A stretch of DNA of 64,000 nt. It comes from Bacillota bacterium (GTDB taxonomy: Bacteria; Bacillota; Clostridia; Acetivibrionales; Acetivibrionaceae). Positions within the stretch are counted from its first letter, which is position 1; every line of letters begins with the position of its first letter. The stretch is taken from positions 1-64,000 of the forward strand of contig JAEWSG010000228.1 of NCBI GenBank assembly GCA_023398495.1. Reading direction: 5' to 3'. Below are positions 15,040 to 24,660 of the stretch, in pieces. The translations under genes and the position numbers were made by a program. The notes below the pieces were generated by a model. It was not told the DNA's origin and ran no database searches. It was given only the letters and a program-made list of their open reading frames with translations.

Positions 15040-16674
15040 TCATAGCTTATCTATCGGGCCAATTTTTACATCTGCACCATCCCTGTAAAGAGTACAATAT
15101 TGGAGATTCTCTTTTATATACATCATGCAGGTACCTATCGTAACCCTGGTGCCAGGATAAATGAAATTATATACTCTAACCTTGCCATGTGCTTCCTCTT
15201 GAAGTTTTTGCTCTATATTTATAATTTCCGCCTTAAGCTCATTTATTTTATTCGAAAAATAAACTTTTGTCCTTACACTCTTTGCCATAATTTCACGCTT
15301 CTCAGGTGATAAATTTCCAGTTGATTCCATCTTTTTTAAAATAGTAATGGCCTGGTCAGCTTTCTTTATATCTTCTTCGAGTACAATTATTTCATCCCTT
15401 ATTTGTTTGTATCTCTCTTTTAGCGATGGATCCACACCAACTTCAACTTCTGTCACTGTAGCCATATACGAACCAATTACCTTAGCTGATATTTCCTTAC
15501 CAACCCTGCTAATTCCTCCAATAAGAAGTCCTTTCTTACCAGACAATTCAAGTCTGTTTCCACATTTAACATTACTGTGCATTATAGCTTCAGACTTAAT
15601 GTCTCCTTTAGCTTCAATGCTGCTGTTTTCAATATATTTAGCAATTATATCTCCACCACTAACAAGAACTCCTTTTCCCATTCCCTGCATTCCTCTTCTT
15701 AAAATTATATCTCCGCCGGCAATAATTGATGCTCCTTCAACTACACCCAACACCTCAACAGTACCTCCTGCTTCAACCGTAAACCCTGAAAGAACGTTTC
15801 CTCTTATGGTAACATTCCCGATGAAATTTATGTTGCCTGTTGAGTTATCTACATCTGCCTGCACTTCATAAGTAGCAAATACATTTACTTTGCCGTCAAT
15901 ATAATTAACTTGCCCATCAATGGACGCAATTAGATTCTGTTCATCTTGTGATATTTCAACATTTTTTCCTTTTGGAAGTTTTGCAGGTTTACCGTCTATA
16001 GCAGGTATATCACCACCAACCACCGTCTTCCCGGGCACTCCTGGAAGAGGAGGAGTAAGTGAACATAATACCTTTCCCTGTTCAACACTTTCAATAATAT
16101 TTAAATCTCTGAAATCAACTCGCCCATCCTCTAATATAGTTGGCTTCCTGTCTTTATCCATATCAAAATTGAACTGAATTTTACCAGCCTGTCCATTTAT
16201 TGGTTGAGTTCCTTCTGCTATAATAATTGTTTCATTATAAACAGGGTACTTAGTTATGTTTTCCAGGTTGGCTTTATTAATTCCATGACACACACCATTT
16301 TTATTCAGTTCATCTATCACATCCTGAATATTAACTGTTCTTCCTCCGTCAGGAGGACTTATTACAATTGATGCCTTCATCTTATCCGGTGAAACTGTTA
16401 CACTTACAGATGCATTTATCTTCACTTCATCTTGATGATCTGCAATACACTGTGGTATTCTATCAGCTTTTAAGCAAGCTTGTTCAACCACTTCTTTTTT
16501 AAAGTTCCTTACTTTTTTTAAATTCAGCCTGTCAATTATCTCTCTGGCCTCAACCCTTCTTCCTTTTCCTACAGGAGGACTCACAATCAGATATACACCA
16601 TTTTCCCTATACTCCAATTCATAAAACCCGTCATTAATTTTGTTGTAAGATGAATTGCCTCTAGCATCCAACAT
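15040..16674 (-). CDS. DUF342 / FapA polymerizing-domain protein
   Basis: About 544 residues. An N-terminal helical and duplicated small-domain part (with paired SPPVGKGRRVEAREIIDRLN and SPPDGGRTVNIQDVIDELN motifs) leads to the conserved DUF342 right-handed beta helix (about 200-430; PLPGVPGKTVVGGDIP, NVTIRGNVLSGFTVEAGG), followed by a coiled coil. DUF342 genes are regular companions of sigD and cheD operons; the family may form bactofilin-like polymers, though the role is unproven. The ATG at 16674 follows GGGGGG by about nine bases; the longer frame to 16764 would translate part of an intergenic repeat. Confidence 0.8.
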   Translation of the reverse strand: MLDARGNSSYNKINDGFYELEYRENGVYLIVSPPVGKGRRVEAREIIDRLNLKKVRNFKKEVVEQACLKADRIPQCIADHQDEVKINASVSVTVSPDKMKASIVISPPDGGRTVNIQDVIDELNKNGVCHGINKANLENITKYPVYNETIIIAEGTQPINGQAGKIQFNFDMDKDRKPTILEDGRVDFRDLNIIESVEQGKVLCSLTPPLPGVPGKTVVGGDIPAIDGKPAKLPKGKNVEISQDEQNLIASIDGQVNYIDGKVNVFATYEVQADVDNSTGNINFIGNVTIRGNVLSGFTVEAGGTVEVLGVVEGASIIAGGDIILRRGMQGMGKGVLVSGGDIIAKYIENSSIEAKGDIKSEAIMHSNVKCGNRLELSGKKGLLIGGISRVGKEISAKVIGSYMATVTEVEVGVDPSLKERYKQIRDEIIVLEEDIKKADQAITILKKMESTGNLSPEKREIMAKSVRTKVYFSNKINELKAEIINIEQKLQEEAHGKVRVYNFIYPGTRVTIGTCMMYIKENLQYCTLYRDGADVKIGPIDKL

Positions 16675-16727
16675 GCAAAGTTCCCCCCTTTTTTCAGTTT
16701 TTGAATGAAAGTTAAAATCGCTTATGT

Positions 16728-16829
16728 ATATTGAACGCGAAAAAGATTTTACATCGCGCTTCAATTTCCTTAATACAATATCACAAAAATCAAATTTTCC
16801 AATTTATAATCATTTTCGTGATTTATATA
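16728..16829 (-). repeat. 101-nt two-hairpin dispersed repeat, copy B
   Basis: On the minus strand this 102-nt segment matches 46119-46219 at about 93% with one single-base indel. It forms two inverted repeats: ATCACGAAAAT...ATTTTTGTGAT and a second around GAAATTGAAGCGCGAT...TTCGCGTTCAAT. It lies between sigD and the DUF342 gene, overlapping the leader of the latter. Confidence 0.75.
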
Positions 16830-16895
16830 GCAGAATTTTTTGTATTACAAATTTCTTTGTTATTGAAAAGTACGAACTTAATTCTTAAATTTAGC

Positions 16896-17666
16896 TTACT
16901 CAGCTAAAATAGTCCTGTGACGTGCCAACTTTCCACGTAATCTGAGAATCGCCTTGGTGTGTAATTGAGATATTCTTGATTCTGACACTTTCATTATCGC
17001 ACTAATCTCCTTTAGTGTCAAATCTTCAAAGTAATAAAAGGAAACAACTGTCTTCTCCTTTTCTGGCAACTTACCTATGGCATCTACTAGAATTTCCCTC
17101 AATTCAGTTATTTCCATATATCCTTCAGGTCTGTCTTCCTTACATCCTCCTGTTATATTTGCACCAGCCTCATAATTCTGCTCTAGAAATTCTTCTAGAG
17201 ATACTAATGAAGACAAATTTACTTCATTTAACAATTTATAGAAATCATCCAGGGAAACTCCTAGTTTTTCAGCTACTTCCTGATCATTGGCCGAGTGTCC
17301 CAAATCATTTTCCAGTTCGGCATAAACCCTTTCAAGTTCCTTGTTCTTTTGCCTTAAGGATCTAGGTACCCAATCAAGCTCTCTTATACTGTCAATTATA
17401 GATCCTCTTATTCTTAAAGAGGCATATGTTTCAAACTTAACACCCTTATTGATATCAAACTTGTCAATGGCATCGATGAGCCCGAAGACACCATAACCAA
17501 TAAGGTCATCATATTCTACATTTGAGCCGAAATAAATACTTAATCTACCCGCCACATATTTAATAATATGTGAGTATTCAATTATTAACTTTTCCTTAAT
17601 AGCAGAATCCTTTGTGTCGGTATATTGACGCCACATTTCCTGTTGCTTTATAGTAGATGATGACAT
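16896..17666 (-). CDS. sigD: flagellar sigma factor SigD/FliA
   Basis: A 256-residue sigma-28 protein. Region 2 (YSHIIKYVAGRLSIYFGSNV, DDLIGYGVFGLIDAIDKFD and YASLRIRGSIIDSIRELDWV) reads the -10 of late flagellar promoters; region 3 follows with PRSLRQKNKELERVYAELE; region 4 (LPEKEKTVVSFYYFEDLTL and ISAIMKVSESRISQLHTKAI) reads the -35. It directs transcription of flagellin, motor and chemoreceptor genes. FlgM, its anti-sigma factor, is not in the window. It sits 40 bases after a two-helix membrane gene downstream of cheD, as in Bacillus. Confidence 0.95.
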   Translation of the reverse strand: MSSSTIKQQEMWRQYTDTKDSAIKEKLIIEYSHIIKYVAGRLSIYFGSNVEYDDLIGYGVFGLIDAIDKFDINKGVKFETYASLRIRGSIIDSIRELDWVPRSLRQKNKELERVYAELENDLGHSANDQEVAEKLGVSLDDFYKLLNEVNLSSLVSLEEFLEQNYEAGANITGGCKEDRPEGYMEITELREILVDAIGKLPEKEKTVVSFYYFEDLTLKEISAIMKVSESRISQLHTKAILRLRGKLARHRTILAE

Positions 17667-17707
17667 TTAAAAATCCCCCATTGCCTGTTTATTTTTTATA
17701 TATTTAT

Positions 17708-18115
17708 CTACTGCCCATTATTCTTAATGTCCCTGTTAACAGTAACACTATTAACACTTAGCGGTGTAAACTCTTCATCATATAATTTCTCGCCTACAGC
17801 AGGATTTATATCAACTTCATAACTGTTATCATCAACTCTGTAATCAATACTATGCTTTTCACCTTCAACTCCCTGTGCATTTTCCAATTCTTCCTTCATT
17901 TTCAGTACTTCACTTTCCTTTTTCTTCCTCACTTCCTTATCAATCTTATAAATTAAGCCTCTGATGTACATTCCCAGAATAAAAAAGAAAACCAGCACCA
18001 AAGACATCCTTATGTAAGTTGTTTTAGATTCAACACCGCTATAATTACTTACAGCCCCAATCACAACAGCCATTGAAGCCCCTAAAATAAACGGTAACTT
18101 ATGGACATAATCCAT
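17708..18115 (-). CDS. two-helix membrane protein between cheD and sigD
   Basis: A 135-residue protein with two hydrophobic helices (about 6-25 and 35-54), a basic amphipathic stretch (KIDKEVRKKKESEVLKMKEE) and an acidic tail. A GAGGGGAATTTG ribosome site precedes the ATG. I recognise no family; the position in the che/sigD cluster suggests a flagellar-associated membrane role. Confidence 0.65.
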   Translation of the reverse strand: MDYVHKLPFILGASMAVVIGAVSNYSGVESKTTYIRMSLVLVFFFILGMYIRGLIYKIDKEVRKKKESEVLKMKEELENAQGVEGEKHSIDYRVDDNSYEVDINPAVGEKLYDEEFTPLSVNSVTVNRDIKNNGQ

Positions 18116-18245
18116 TTCAAATTCCCCTCTAAGGGCGTTATAATGGTTTGTGCATAACCAATCTAACCATTTTTTACATTTGGCTATTTATTCAATCATT
18201 ATTTCTTCACCCTTAAATAAAATTTATTTATTTTTATATCATTTA

Positions 18246-18731
18246 CTATATTTCCTTTACTCCATATCCTATAGTCTTAATCAATAGAGCACCGTTAGTT
18301 GAATTAAGTTCAATAGTTCTCCCATAACTTCCGCCTGTGTCTTCGGAAATAATAGGAATTTTAAGCTTTTCAAGCTTTTCTCTGGCAGCCACAGCATTTC
18401 TGAAACCAATCCTCATCAAGTCAGTTGCTTGGGAAAAATTAAACATCTGTGCTCCGCCTGCAAGCTTTGCAACTATTTTGCTCCTATTTGCACCGAGTCT
18501 AACCATTTCATCAATAAGAGCAATTATCGAAGTATCTACAAATTTTGCAATATTAGATAAATTCATAGCTTGAGTGCTGTCCGGAAGCATAGCGTGAGCC
18601 AGTCCAATAGTACAAGTAGACCTGTCATATAAAGCTATCCCAACACACGAACCCAAACCTAATGTTGTCAATACAGCCGGATGACACGCAGCCTTCATGT
18701 CAGCCATACCAACCTTAATTATATTTTCCAT
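18246..18731 (-). CDS. cheD: chemoreceptor glutamine deamidase CheD
   Basis: A 161-residue CheD. The catalytic Cys and His are in LGLGSCVGIALYD and GLAHAMLP, and the fold-defining KLAGGAQMF and EDTGGSYGRTIEL are intact. It deamidates receptor glutamines and binds CheC to tune CheY-P removal. It overlaps cheC by one base, consistent with coupled translation and their partnership. Confidence 0.95.
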   Translation of the reverse strand: MENIIKVGMADMKAACHPAVLTTLGLGSCVGIALYDRSTCTIGLAHAMLPDSTQAMNLSNIAKFVDTSIIALIDEMVRLGANRSKIVAKLAGGAQMFNFSQATDLMRIGFRNAVAAREKLEKLKIPIISEDTGGSYGRTIELNSTNGALLIKTIGYGVKEI

Positions 18732-19351
18732 CAGCTTATAACCCCTAATGCCCTTAGTAGCACTTCATATGAATCAAAATCAGGTATGAGGAAAAAATCA
18801 CCCAGTACCTTTGTAGTTCCTTCGATAAACTCTGTTTCAATATACAAAACAGTATCTCCAAGCTTTCCGAACTCTATTGCAGGAACACTTATAATGGCAC
18901 CAGCCATATCAATTGCAATATCCGGTACAGTCGGAAGAATATTCAATCCAGTTAGAGATGACATAGATGACAGATAAGATCCTGCAAGGATATTACCAAG
19001 TTCTTTTAAGGCAGACATTTCAATTTCATCAAAATCACGTCTATTTTCAACGGGTTTACCCATAAGTATATTAACAAGAACATGGGCAGCATTATTCTCT
19101 AAAACAAACATTATGCTTCCAGTCAGGTCACCAGTAACCTTTAAAAACAAACCTACAACTGGCAATTCTGCACCCCCGAGCATTTCGCTTACTTCTTTGA
19201 ATTCCATTACCTTAACTTTCGGAACTTCCATATCTACCTTTTTGTTAAGCATTTTTGCAAGAGCAGTTGCAGCATTGCCTGCACCAATATTTCCAATCTC
19301 CCTTAGAACATCCAGATGATAATTATTAAGGTTATCAAAATTAACGGCCAT
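18731..19351 (-). CDS. cheC: CheY-P phosphatase CheC
   Basis: A 206-residue CheC with both active-site helices: LREIGNIGAGNAATALAKML (about residues 15-34) and LKELGNILAGSYLSSMSSL (about 110-128), each with the E-x2-N signature. It dephosphorylates CheY-P and is stimulated by CheD. Presence of two intact sites separates it from the single-site CheX. It follows cheW by a few bases. Confidence 0.95.
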   Translation of the reverse strand: MAVNFDNLNNYHLDVLREIGNIGAGNAATALAKMLNKKVDMEVPKVKVMEFKEVSEMLGGAELPVVGLFLKVTGDLTGSIMFVLENNAAHVLVNILMGKPVENRRDFDEIEMSALKELGNILAGSYLSSMSSLTGLNILPTVPDIAIDMAGAIISVPAIEFGKLGDTVLYIETEFIEGTTKVLGDFFLIPDFDSYEVLLRALGVIS

Positions 19352-19354
19352 ATA

Positions 19355-19819
19355 TTAATCTCCCCGCTCGTTATTTTCAGATACATCTGCAAGCTTTTCA
19401 AGATTTAACAGTGTTACTATTCTTCCATCAACTTTACCAACACCTAAGATGTAATCCATTGACAGATCATTGGTAAAATTCGCTACATTTTCGATAGTCT
19501 CCTCTGTAAGGTTTAGAACCTCATCCACTTCATCAACAATTATTCCAAGAGGAATTTCATTGATCTTTAAAATTATGATTCTTGTCTCCTCTGTCTCTTC
19601 TGTTATTTCCATTCCAAACTTGGTTCTTAAGTCTATTACAGGTATAATCTCTCCTCTTAAGTTTATTACACCTTTTACATAATCAGGAGTTTTGGGAACT
19701 CTTGCGAATGACATAATCTTTTCAATTGTGGTTACCTTTTGAATATCTACACCATAGTTTTCTTTACCCAACATAAACACAACATATTGCTTTCCTTCAA
19801 CATTTATAACGTCTTCCAT
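19355..19819 (-). CDS. cheW: chemotaxis coupling protein CheW
   Basis: About 154 residues forming the SH3-like CheW fold, linking receptors to CheA. Characteristic parts are QYVVFMLGKENYGVDIQKV, FARVPKTPDYVKGVINLRGE, IPVIDLRTKFGM and IPLGIIVDEVDEVLNL. AAGGAG lies eight bases before the ATG at 19819; a GTG six bases upstream is less likely. It is placed between cheA and cheC in the operon. Confidence 0.95.
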   Translation of the reverse strand: MEDVINVEGKQYVVFMLGKENYGVDIQKVTTIEKIMSFARVPKTPDYVKGVINLRGEIIPVIDLRTKFGMEITEETEETRIIILKINEIPLGIIVDEVDEVLNLTEETIENVANFTNDLSMDYILGVGKVDGRIVTLLNLEKLADVSENNERGD

Positions 19820-19834
19820 AATCACAACTCCTTC

Positions 19835-21922
19835 CTATATAGCTAGTGAGTTTACATCGAGGATCATTGCTACGTTTCCGTCTCCAAGTATGGTAGCGCC
19901 GGCTATGCACTTAATTCCGGAGAGAATTTTCCCAAGGGACTTGATAACAATTTCCTGCTGACCAATTAGAGAATCTACAACAAAGCCTGATAAACGCTCA
20001 CCCTTCTTGACAATTACAACAGTTAATTGTTTCTGTATCTTTGCATCATCTTTTGGAACATCTAGAACCTTGTCAAGCCTTACAACCGGAATCACAGTAT
20101 TTCTAATCATAATTACTTCTTTTTTCTGTATCATCATTATTTGGTCAGGTGTGATCTTTATTATTTCTTTGGTACTTGAGAGGGGTATTGCATACTTCTC
20201 CTCTCCAATTATTACAAGAAGAGCCTGGATAATAGCCAGTGTAAGCGGCAGCCTTATTATAAATTTACTGCCTTTACCAGCTTCAGTTTCAACCTCAACA
20301 ACTCCACCAAGCTGCTCAATCTTAGTTTTTACAACATCTAAACCAACGCCCCTTCCGGACAAATCAGTTATTTGATCCTGTGTACTGAAAGAAGGCTTAA
20401 ATAAAAAGTCAACTATATCCTTCTGGGATAATGTATTTGCGATTTCCTTTTTTACAATTCCCTTTTCAATTGCTTTCTTTTTCACTTTTTCAAGATTTAT
20501 TCCCTGACCGTCGTCATCAACCTCAATTACGACGTTGTTACCATCCTGGTAGGCTCTCAAGTTGATTTGACCTGCGGCAGGTTTTCCGGATTCTTTTCTT
20601 TTTTCTATTGACTCAATTCCATGGTCTGCAGAATTCCTCAAAAGATGAATCAAAGGATCTCCTATTTCATCAATAACCGTTCTATCAAGTTCTGTTTCCT
20701 CACCGGACATATTAAGAACTATCTCTTTTTTGAGCTCCCTTGCAACATCTCTGATCATTCTCGGGAATCTGTTAAACACCATCTCAACAGGTACCATTCT
20801 TACCTTCATAACAGCATCATGCAGGTTGGTTGTTATCCGTTCGAGATACTCAACAGCCTCACTGTAGGCTTGAGACCTTTCGCCTCCATCTATCCCCTCT
20901 AAACGTGTCTTTATTATAATAAGCTCACTTACAAGATTCATTAATACATCTAACCTGTCAATATCTACTCTTACCGTCTTGCCGGTTTTTGTCTTATGTG
21001 CTGAAGTGCCCTGATTATTTCCATCCTGTTTTTTATCTGCCGAAGCCTCATCTTCAGAACCCGAATCGGCCTCAGTAGAAACATTAGGGGCAACTACAGT
21101 ACTGACCTCTTGTATGATACTTGCCTGGTAGTCAGAAAAATCTAAAGTTGTAACAAGAACCTCATCAATTTCTGCAATACTGTTTATTTCTTTTATAAAA
21201 ACCTCTGCTTCTTCCTTTGTTACACAAACCACAGTAAACTCATAATCAAATTTTTCATCCTCAATGTCTTCTACCCTTGGCTCTGATTTAATTATTTCAG
21301 AGTGCCTTTCTAAAGTCTGGAATATAATAAATGAACGAGCCGACTTAAGGACACAACCTTTATTTAAAACCACAGTAATCTTAAATACATTCATACCCAT
21401 ATCTTTTGCTTTACAGACAACATTTTGCTCGTACTGATTAAGCTTAAACTGCATAGTTGTGTGGTTATCAACTTCACCTTTTTTAGCGTTACGGGCTTGC
21501 TGTTCATCTGATGGCTTCTGCGGAACTGGTTCAACATTCTTTTTGTTGACAGCGTCACTGAGTTGAATAATTATATCATTGTAGTCATTATCCCCCTCAT
21601 TCCCAGTATTCACAATGTTTTCAGTGTAGTTTTCGAGAGCATCCAGACACTTAAACAGTATATCTACCAGATTAGGAGTTACTTTAAGCTCGTTGCTCCT
21701 TAAAGCATGCAAAACATTTTCCATATCATGCGTCAATTTCGCCATCTTGCTAAAACCCATAGTACCAGCCATACCTTTTAATGTATGAGCTACCCTGAAT
21801 ATCTCATTCAACGTAGATATATCCTGCGGGTTTTGTTCAAGTTGAAGCAGTGATTGATTTAATCCTTGCAAGTGCTCTTTTGTTTCATCAATAAAAATCT
21901 CCAGGTATTGACTCATATCCAT
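19835..21922 (-). CDS. cheA: chemotaxis histidine kinase CheA
   Basis: A 695-residue CheA with all five domains: HPt (phospho-His in RVAHTLKGMAGTMG, about residue 45), CheY-binding P2 (about 155-270), dimerization P3 (about 325-390, RVDIDRLDVLMNLVSELIII), HATPase P4 (NSADHGIES, DDGQGIN, SGRGVGLDVVK) and the CheW-like P5. A Gly/Asp/Ser-rich linker separates P2 and P3. It phosphorylates CheY and CheB in response to receptors. It overlaps cheB by one base. Confidence 0.96.
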   Translation of the reverse strand: MDMSQYLEIFIDETKEHLQGLNQSLLQLEQNPQDISTLNEIFRVAHTLKGMAGTMGFSKMAKLTHDMENVLHALRSNELKVTPNLVDILFKCLDALENYTENIVNTGNEGDNDYNDIIIQLSDAVNKKNVEPVPQKPSDEQQARNAKKGEVDNHTTMQFKLNQYEQNVVCKAKDMGMNVFKITVVLNKGCVLKSARSFIIFQTLERHSEIIKSEPRVEDIEDEKFDYEFTVVCVTKEEAEVFIKEINSIAEIDEVLVTTLDFSDYQASIIQEVSTVVAPNVSTEADSGSEDEASADKKQDGNNQGTSAHKTKTGKTVRVDIDRLDVLMNLVSELIIIKTRLEGIDGGERSQAYSEAVEYLERITTNLHDAVMKVRMVPVEMVFNRFPRMIRDVARELKKEIVLNMSGEETELDRTVIDEIGDPLIHLLRNSADHGIESIEKRKESGKPAAGQINLRAYQDGNNVVIEVDDDGQGINLEKVKKKAIEKGIVKKEIANTLSQKDIVDFLFKPSFSTQDQITDLSGRGVGLDVVKTKIEQLGGVVEVETEAGKGSKFIIRLPLTLAIIQALLVIIGEEKYAIPLSSTKEIIKITPDQIMMIQKKEVIMIRNTVIPVVRLDKVLDVPKDDAKIQKQLTVVIVKKGERLSGFVVDSLIGQQEIVIKSLGKILSGIKCIAGATILGDGNVAMILDVNSLAI

Positions 21923-22989
21923 TATTTGTGCACCCCCACAATTTTCATAATCTCCTTAGAAATTTCCTTAAGTGGCGTAACGACATCTACAACTCCGGTA
22001 AGAATTGCTACCCTTGGCATTCCAAAAACAACGCATGTATTTTCATCCTGAGCAATTATATGAGCACCGTTTGCCTTCTTCAATAGTTTTACACCTTTGC
22101 CTCCATCCCCACCCATCCCAGTCATTACTACTGCTACGACATTCTTAAATTCTGTATTTGAAACTGACTCAAACATAACATCCACCGAAGGTCTGTGCCC
22201 ACCTACAGGCGGGTCTTTAGTCAGCTTAATTTTCAAGGTGGTTCCATCGTGTTTTTCCAAATGCATATGGTAATCTCCCGGAGCAACGTATACATACCCC
22301 GTTCTCACAGCTTCATTATCCTCAGCTTCCTTTACATTTACTGCGCTAATATTGTTGAGTCTGTCAGCTAAAGATTTTGTAAATCCTGCCGGCATATGTT
22401 GAACTACGAGAAACGCTGCGTTTACGTTATCAGGTATCAGCGGAATAACATCCTGAAGTGCTTTCGGTCCCCCTGTTGATGTTCCAATCAATACAAGGTT
22501 TTGTACATTACAGCTTTTATTAATGACACTCTTGCTTCTTGCATTATATTTTTCATTACTGCCCGTGTTACTTGACAGATTTTTTGCAATTTTAACCTTT
22601 TCAATTATCTCATTACTTTTCTCTATTCCATTCATTTCAAATATATTTGATGGTTTGGTAATAAAATCAATGGCTCCATAAGCAAGTGCCTGAATAGTTG
22701 CTTCTGCACCCTCTTTTGTAACACTGCTCAGCATAACAACAGGTATTTTGCAAATTTTATTTAGTTCCTTAAGACACTCCAACCCATCCATACCCGGCAT
22801 TTTCACATCGAGGGTTATTACATCAGGCTTAAGCTCTCCTACCTTTTCAATAGCATCAGGCCCGCTTTTTGCAGCAGCGACCACCTCAATATCTTTATCA
22901 CTGTTGAGAATATCAGAAATAACTTTTCTCATAAAGGCCGAGTCGTCAACCACTAGCACTCTGATTCTTTTTTCGTAATGTTTCTCCAT
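21922..22989 (-). CDS. cheB: chemotaxis methylesterase CheB
   Basis: A 355-residue protein with an N-terminal receiver (VLVVDDSAFMRKVIS, phospho-Asp in TLDVKMPGMDGLE) and a C-terminal glutamate methylesterase domain with the catalytic Ser in GTSTGGPKAL, His in VVQHMPAGFT and Asp in MTGMGGDGG. It demethylates receptors for adaptation. CheR, the opposing methyltransferase, is not in the window. Confidence 0.95.
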   Translation of the reverse strand: MEKHYEKRIRVLVVDDSAFMRKVISDILNSDKDIEVVAAAKSGPDAIEKVGELKPDVITLDVKMPGMDGLECLKELNKICKIPVVMLSSVTKEGAEATIQALAYGAIDFITKPSNIFEMNGIEKSNEIIEKVKIAKNLSSNTGSNEKYNARSKSVINKSCNVQNLVLIGTSTGGPKALQDVIPLIPDNVNAAFLVVQHMPAGFTKSLADRLNNISAVNVKEAEDNEAVRTGYVYVAPGDYHMHLEKHDGTTLKIKLTKDPPVGGHRPSVDVMFESVSNTEFKNVVAVVMTGMGGDGGKGVKLLKKANGAHIIAQDENTCVVFGMPRVAILTGVVDVVTPLKEISKEIMKIVGVHK

Positions 22990-22998
22990 AGTAATAGA

Positions 22999-23670
22999 TC
23001 AACCCTTTTTTAAAAGTTTTCTCTGCTCCTGGAATATATAGCTAATAACCTTTTCTCTTACAAGCTTGTCAATCTTTTCAAAAATTACACCTATCTCATA
23101 TTTATAAATTCCCTGAAGGATATCATATTTTGTAAATCTTACAACTTTTCCGATAAAAACGACTTTATCTGTAATGAACAGTTCACATTCCAAAAGTTTA
23201 CCCACTTCAACCGGCTCCTTAAGCCGCATGCACAAGCCTCCGCCACTCAAATCCCTTGTCACCGTCTCTATAAATTTATTATCTGAGTTAAATTTCTCTT
23301 TTGTCAGATTAATCTCTCTGTAATTAACGGGAATACAACAATCAAATCTGAAAAATTCCCGTCTTTGAACCCTTTCAATCTGCCTGCGTGTCTGGATCTT
23401 CAAAAGTGCCAGGCCATTCTTACTTTCCCTGTCTACAACCACTGCTTCAAATTCATAGAGGTTATTATCTTTTATAAATGACACCGTTGCTATTGTACCA
23501 ATTTGTACAGGATACAACCGTCCTTCTGCTATAGGTGCAGCTATAAATATGATATCTTCTCCTGAAGCCATCTCAAATTCACTGACAAAAGGCTTGTCAA
23601 TCCTATTTCCGTCATTTCCAAATAGTTGTAATTCAAGTTTTAATCCCAAGCTCAAATCTTTAAATTTCAT
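22999..23670 (-). CDS. PilZ-domain flagellar brake-type protein (YcgR/YpfA-like)
   Basis: About 223 residues: an N-terminal YcgR-like domain and a C-terminal PilZ domain with the c-di-GMP signature (RRQIERVQRREFFRF, with the RxxxR box, and DLSGGGLCMRL for the D/NxSxxG motif). It probably lowers motility when c-di-GMP is high. The ATG at 23670 follows GGAGG; the longer frame to 23715 is inside a repeat. Its place between flhG and cheB is common in clostridia. Confidence 0.85.
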   Translation of the reverse strand: MKFKDLSLGLKLELQLFGNDGNRIDKPFVSEFEMASGEDIIFIAAPIAEGRLYPVQIGTIATVSFIKDNNLYEFEAVVVDRESKNGLALLKIQTRRQIERVQRREFFRFDCCIPVNYREINLTKEKFNSDNKFIETVTRDLSGGGLCMRLKEPVEVGKLLECELFITDKVVFIGKVVRFTKYDILQGIYKYEIGVIFEKIDKLVREKVISYIFQEQRKLLKKG

Positions 23671-23711
23671 TTTTTGTCCTCCATACATTAACAACAATGG
23701 AAACAAATCTG

Positions 23712-23750
23712 CCAAATACGAGAATTGGATGTTATTTTTTTGTTATCCCT
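23712..23750 (-). repeat. dispersed intergenic repeat, copy 2
   Basis: The minus strand of this segment (AGGGATAACAAAAAAATAAC and onward to CGTATTTGG) matches 6930-6968. It begins inside the flhG stop codon and fills the gap to the PilZ gene. Confidence 0.55.
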
Positions 23751-24660
23751 ATGTATTCAATAAATTGACCAATCTCTGAACAAAACTCTTAATTCCTGTA
23801 TTCTCAACACCAAACTTATCACTCTTGCTATCTATAATCTTTGAACTGATTTCTTTAATGTGTTTTGACGCCTGGCACTTTGGAAAACTAAGTGCAAAAG
23901 GCTGCTGCATTTTTACTGCCTTAATAACCATTTCATCATTAAGTATGTAGCCTAATGGTTCTAACTTTAATTCCAGAAATTTATCTGTAACTATTGAAAG
24001 CTTTTTAAGTATATCATTAGCTTCATTTGCATTTTCTGCTCTGTTTACAACCACTTTAATCTTCTTATTCTTATCCCTGTTCGATACCATTTTAATCAAT
24101 GCGTAAGCATCGGTGATTGAAGTAGGTTCGGGAGTTGTCACAAGAAGAACCTCATCGGCTGCCATTACAAAACTCATAACACTATCAGAAAGTCCCGCAC
24201 CAGTATCTATAAGTATTACATCAGATAACCTGTCCAGTAAAGATATATTTGCAAGGAACTTTTCAAGCTGGATCTGGTCAAGTTTTATTAGTTCTTCGAC
24301 ACCGGAGCCTCCTGATACAAATCTTATATTCTTAGGCCCATCTGACAGTACTTCAAGTATATTCCTGTCAGAGTAAATTACATCTACAAGTGTATATTTA
24401 GGAATTATACCTAGTATCACATCAATATTGGCAAGACCGAAATCAGCATCTAAAATTGTAACACGTTTCCCCATCTCGCTAAGTGCAATAGCAAGATTAA
24501 CTGTGATATTGGTCTTTCCCACACCACCCTTACCGCTGGTAACAGTTATAACCTTAGCAGATTTCTTCCTAAGTGTGGTAATAAGATTAGCCTGACTTAC
24601 AGCCTGCCTAAGTTTTAAATTGTCGATTATTTGCCTTAGTTTTTCTGCCTGGTCCATCAT
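23749..24660 (-). CDS. flhG: flagellar number regulator FlhG (MinD-like ATPase)
   Basis: A 303-residue MinD/ParA-type ATPase. The deviant Walker A is TVTSGKGGVGKTNITVN, with VTILDADFGLANIDVILG and DVILIDTGAGLSDSVMSFV following. It limits flagellar number and stimulates the GTPase FlhF. An N-terminal DQAEKLRQII helix matches the FlhF-activating segment. It starts directly at the flhF stop. Confidence 0.93.
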   Translation of the reverse strand: MMDQAEKLRQIIDNLKLRQAVSQANLITTLRKKSAKVITVTSGKGGVGKTNITVNLAIALSEMGKRVTILDADFGLANIDVILGIIPKYTLVDVIYSDRNILEVLSDGPKNIRFVSGGSGVEELIKLDQIQLEKFLANISLLDRLSDVILIDTGAGLSDSVMSFVMAADEVLLVTTPEPTSITDAYALIKMVSNRDKNKKIKVVVNRAENANEANDILKKLSIVTDKFLELKLEPLGYILNDEMVIKAVKMQQPFALSFPKCQASKHIKEISSKIIDSKSDKFGVENTGIKSFVQRLVNLLNT

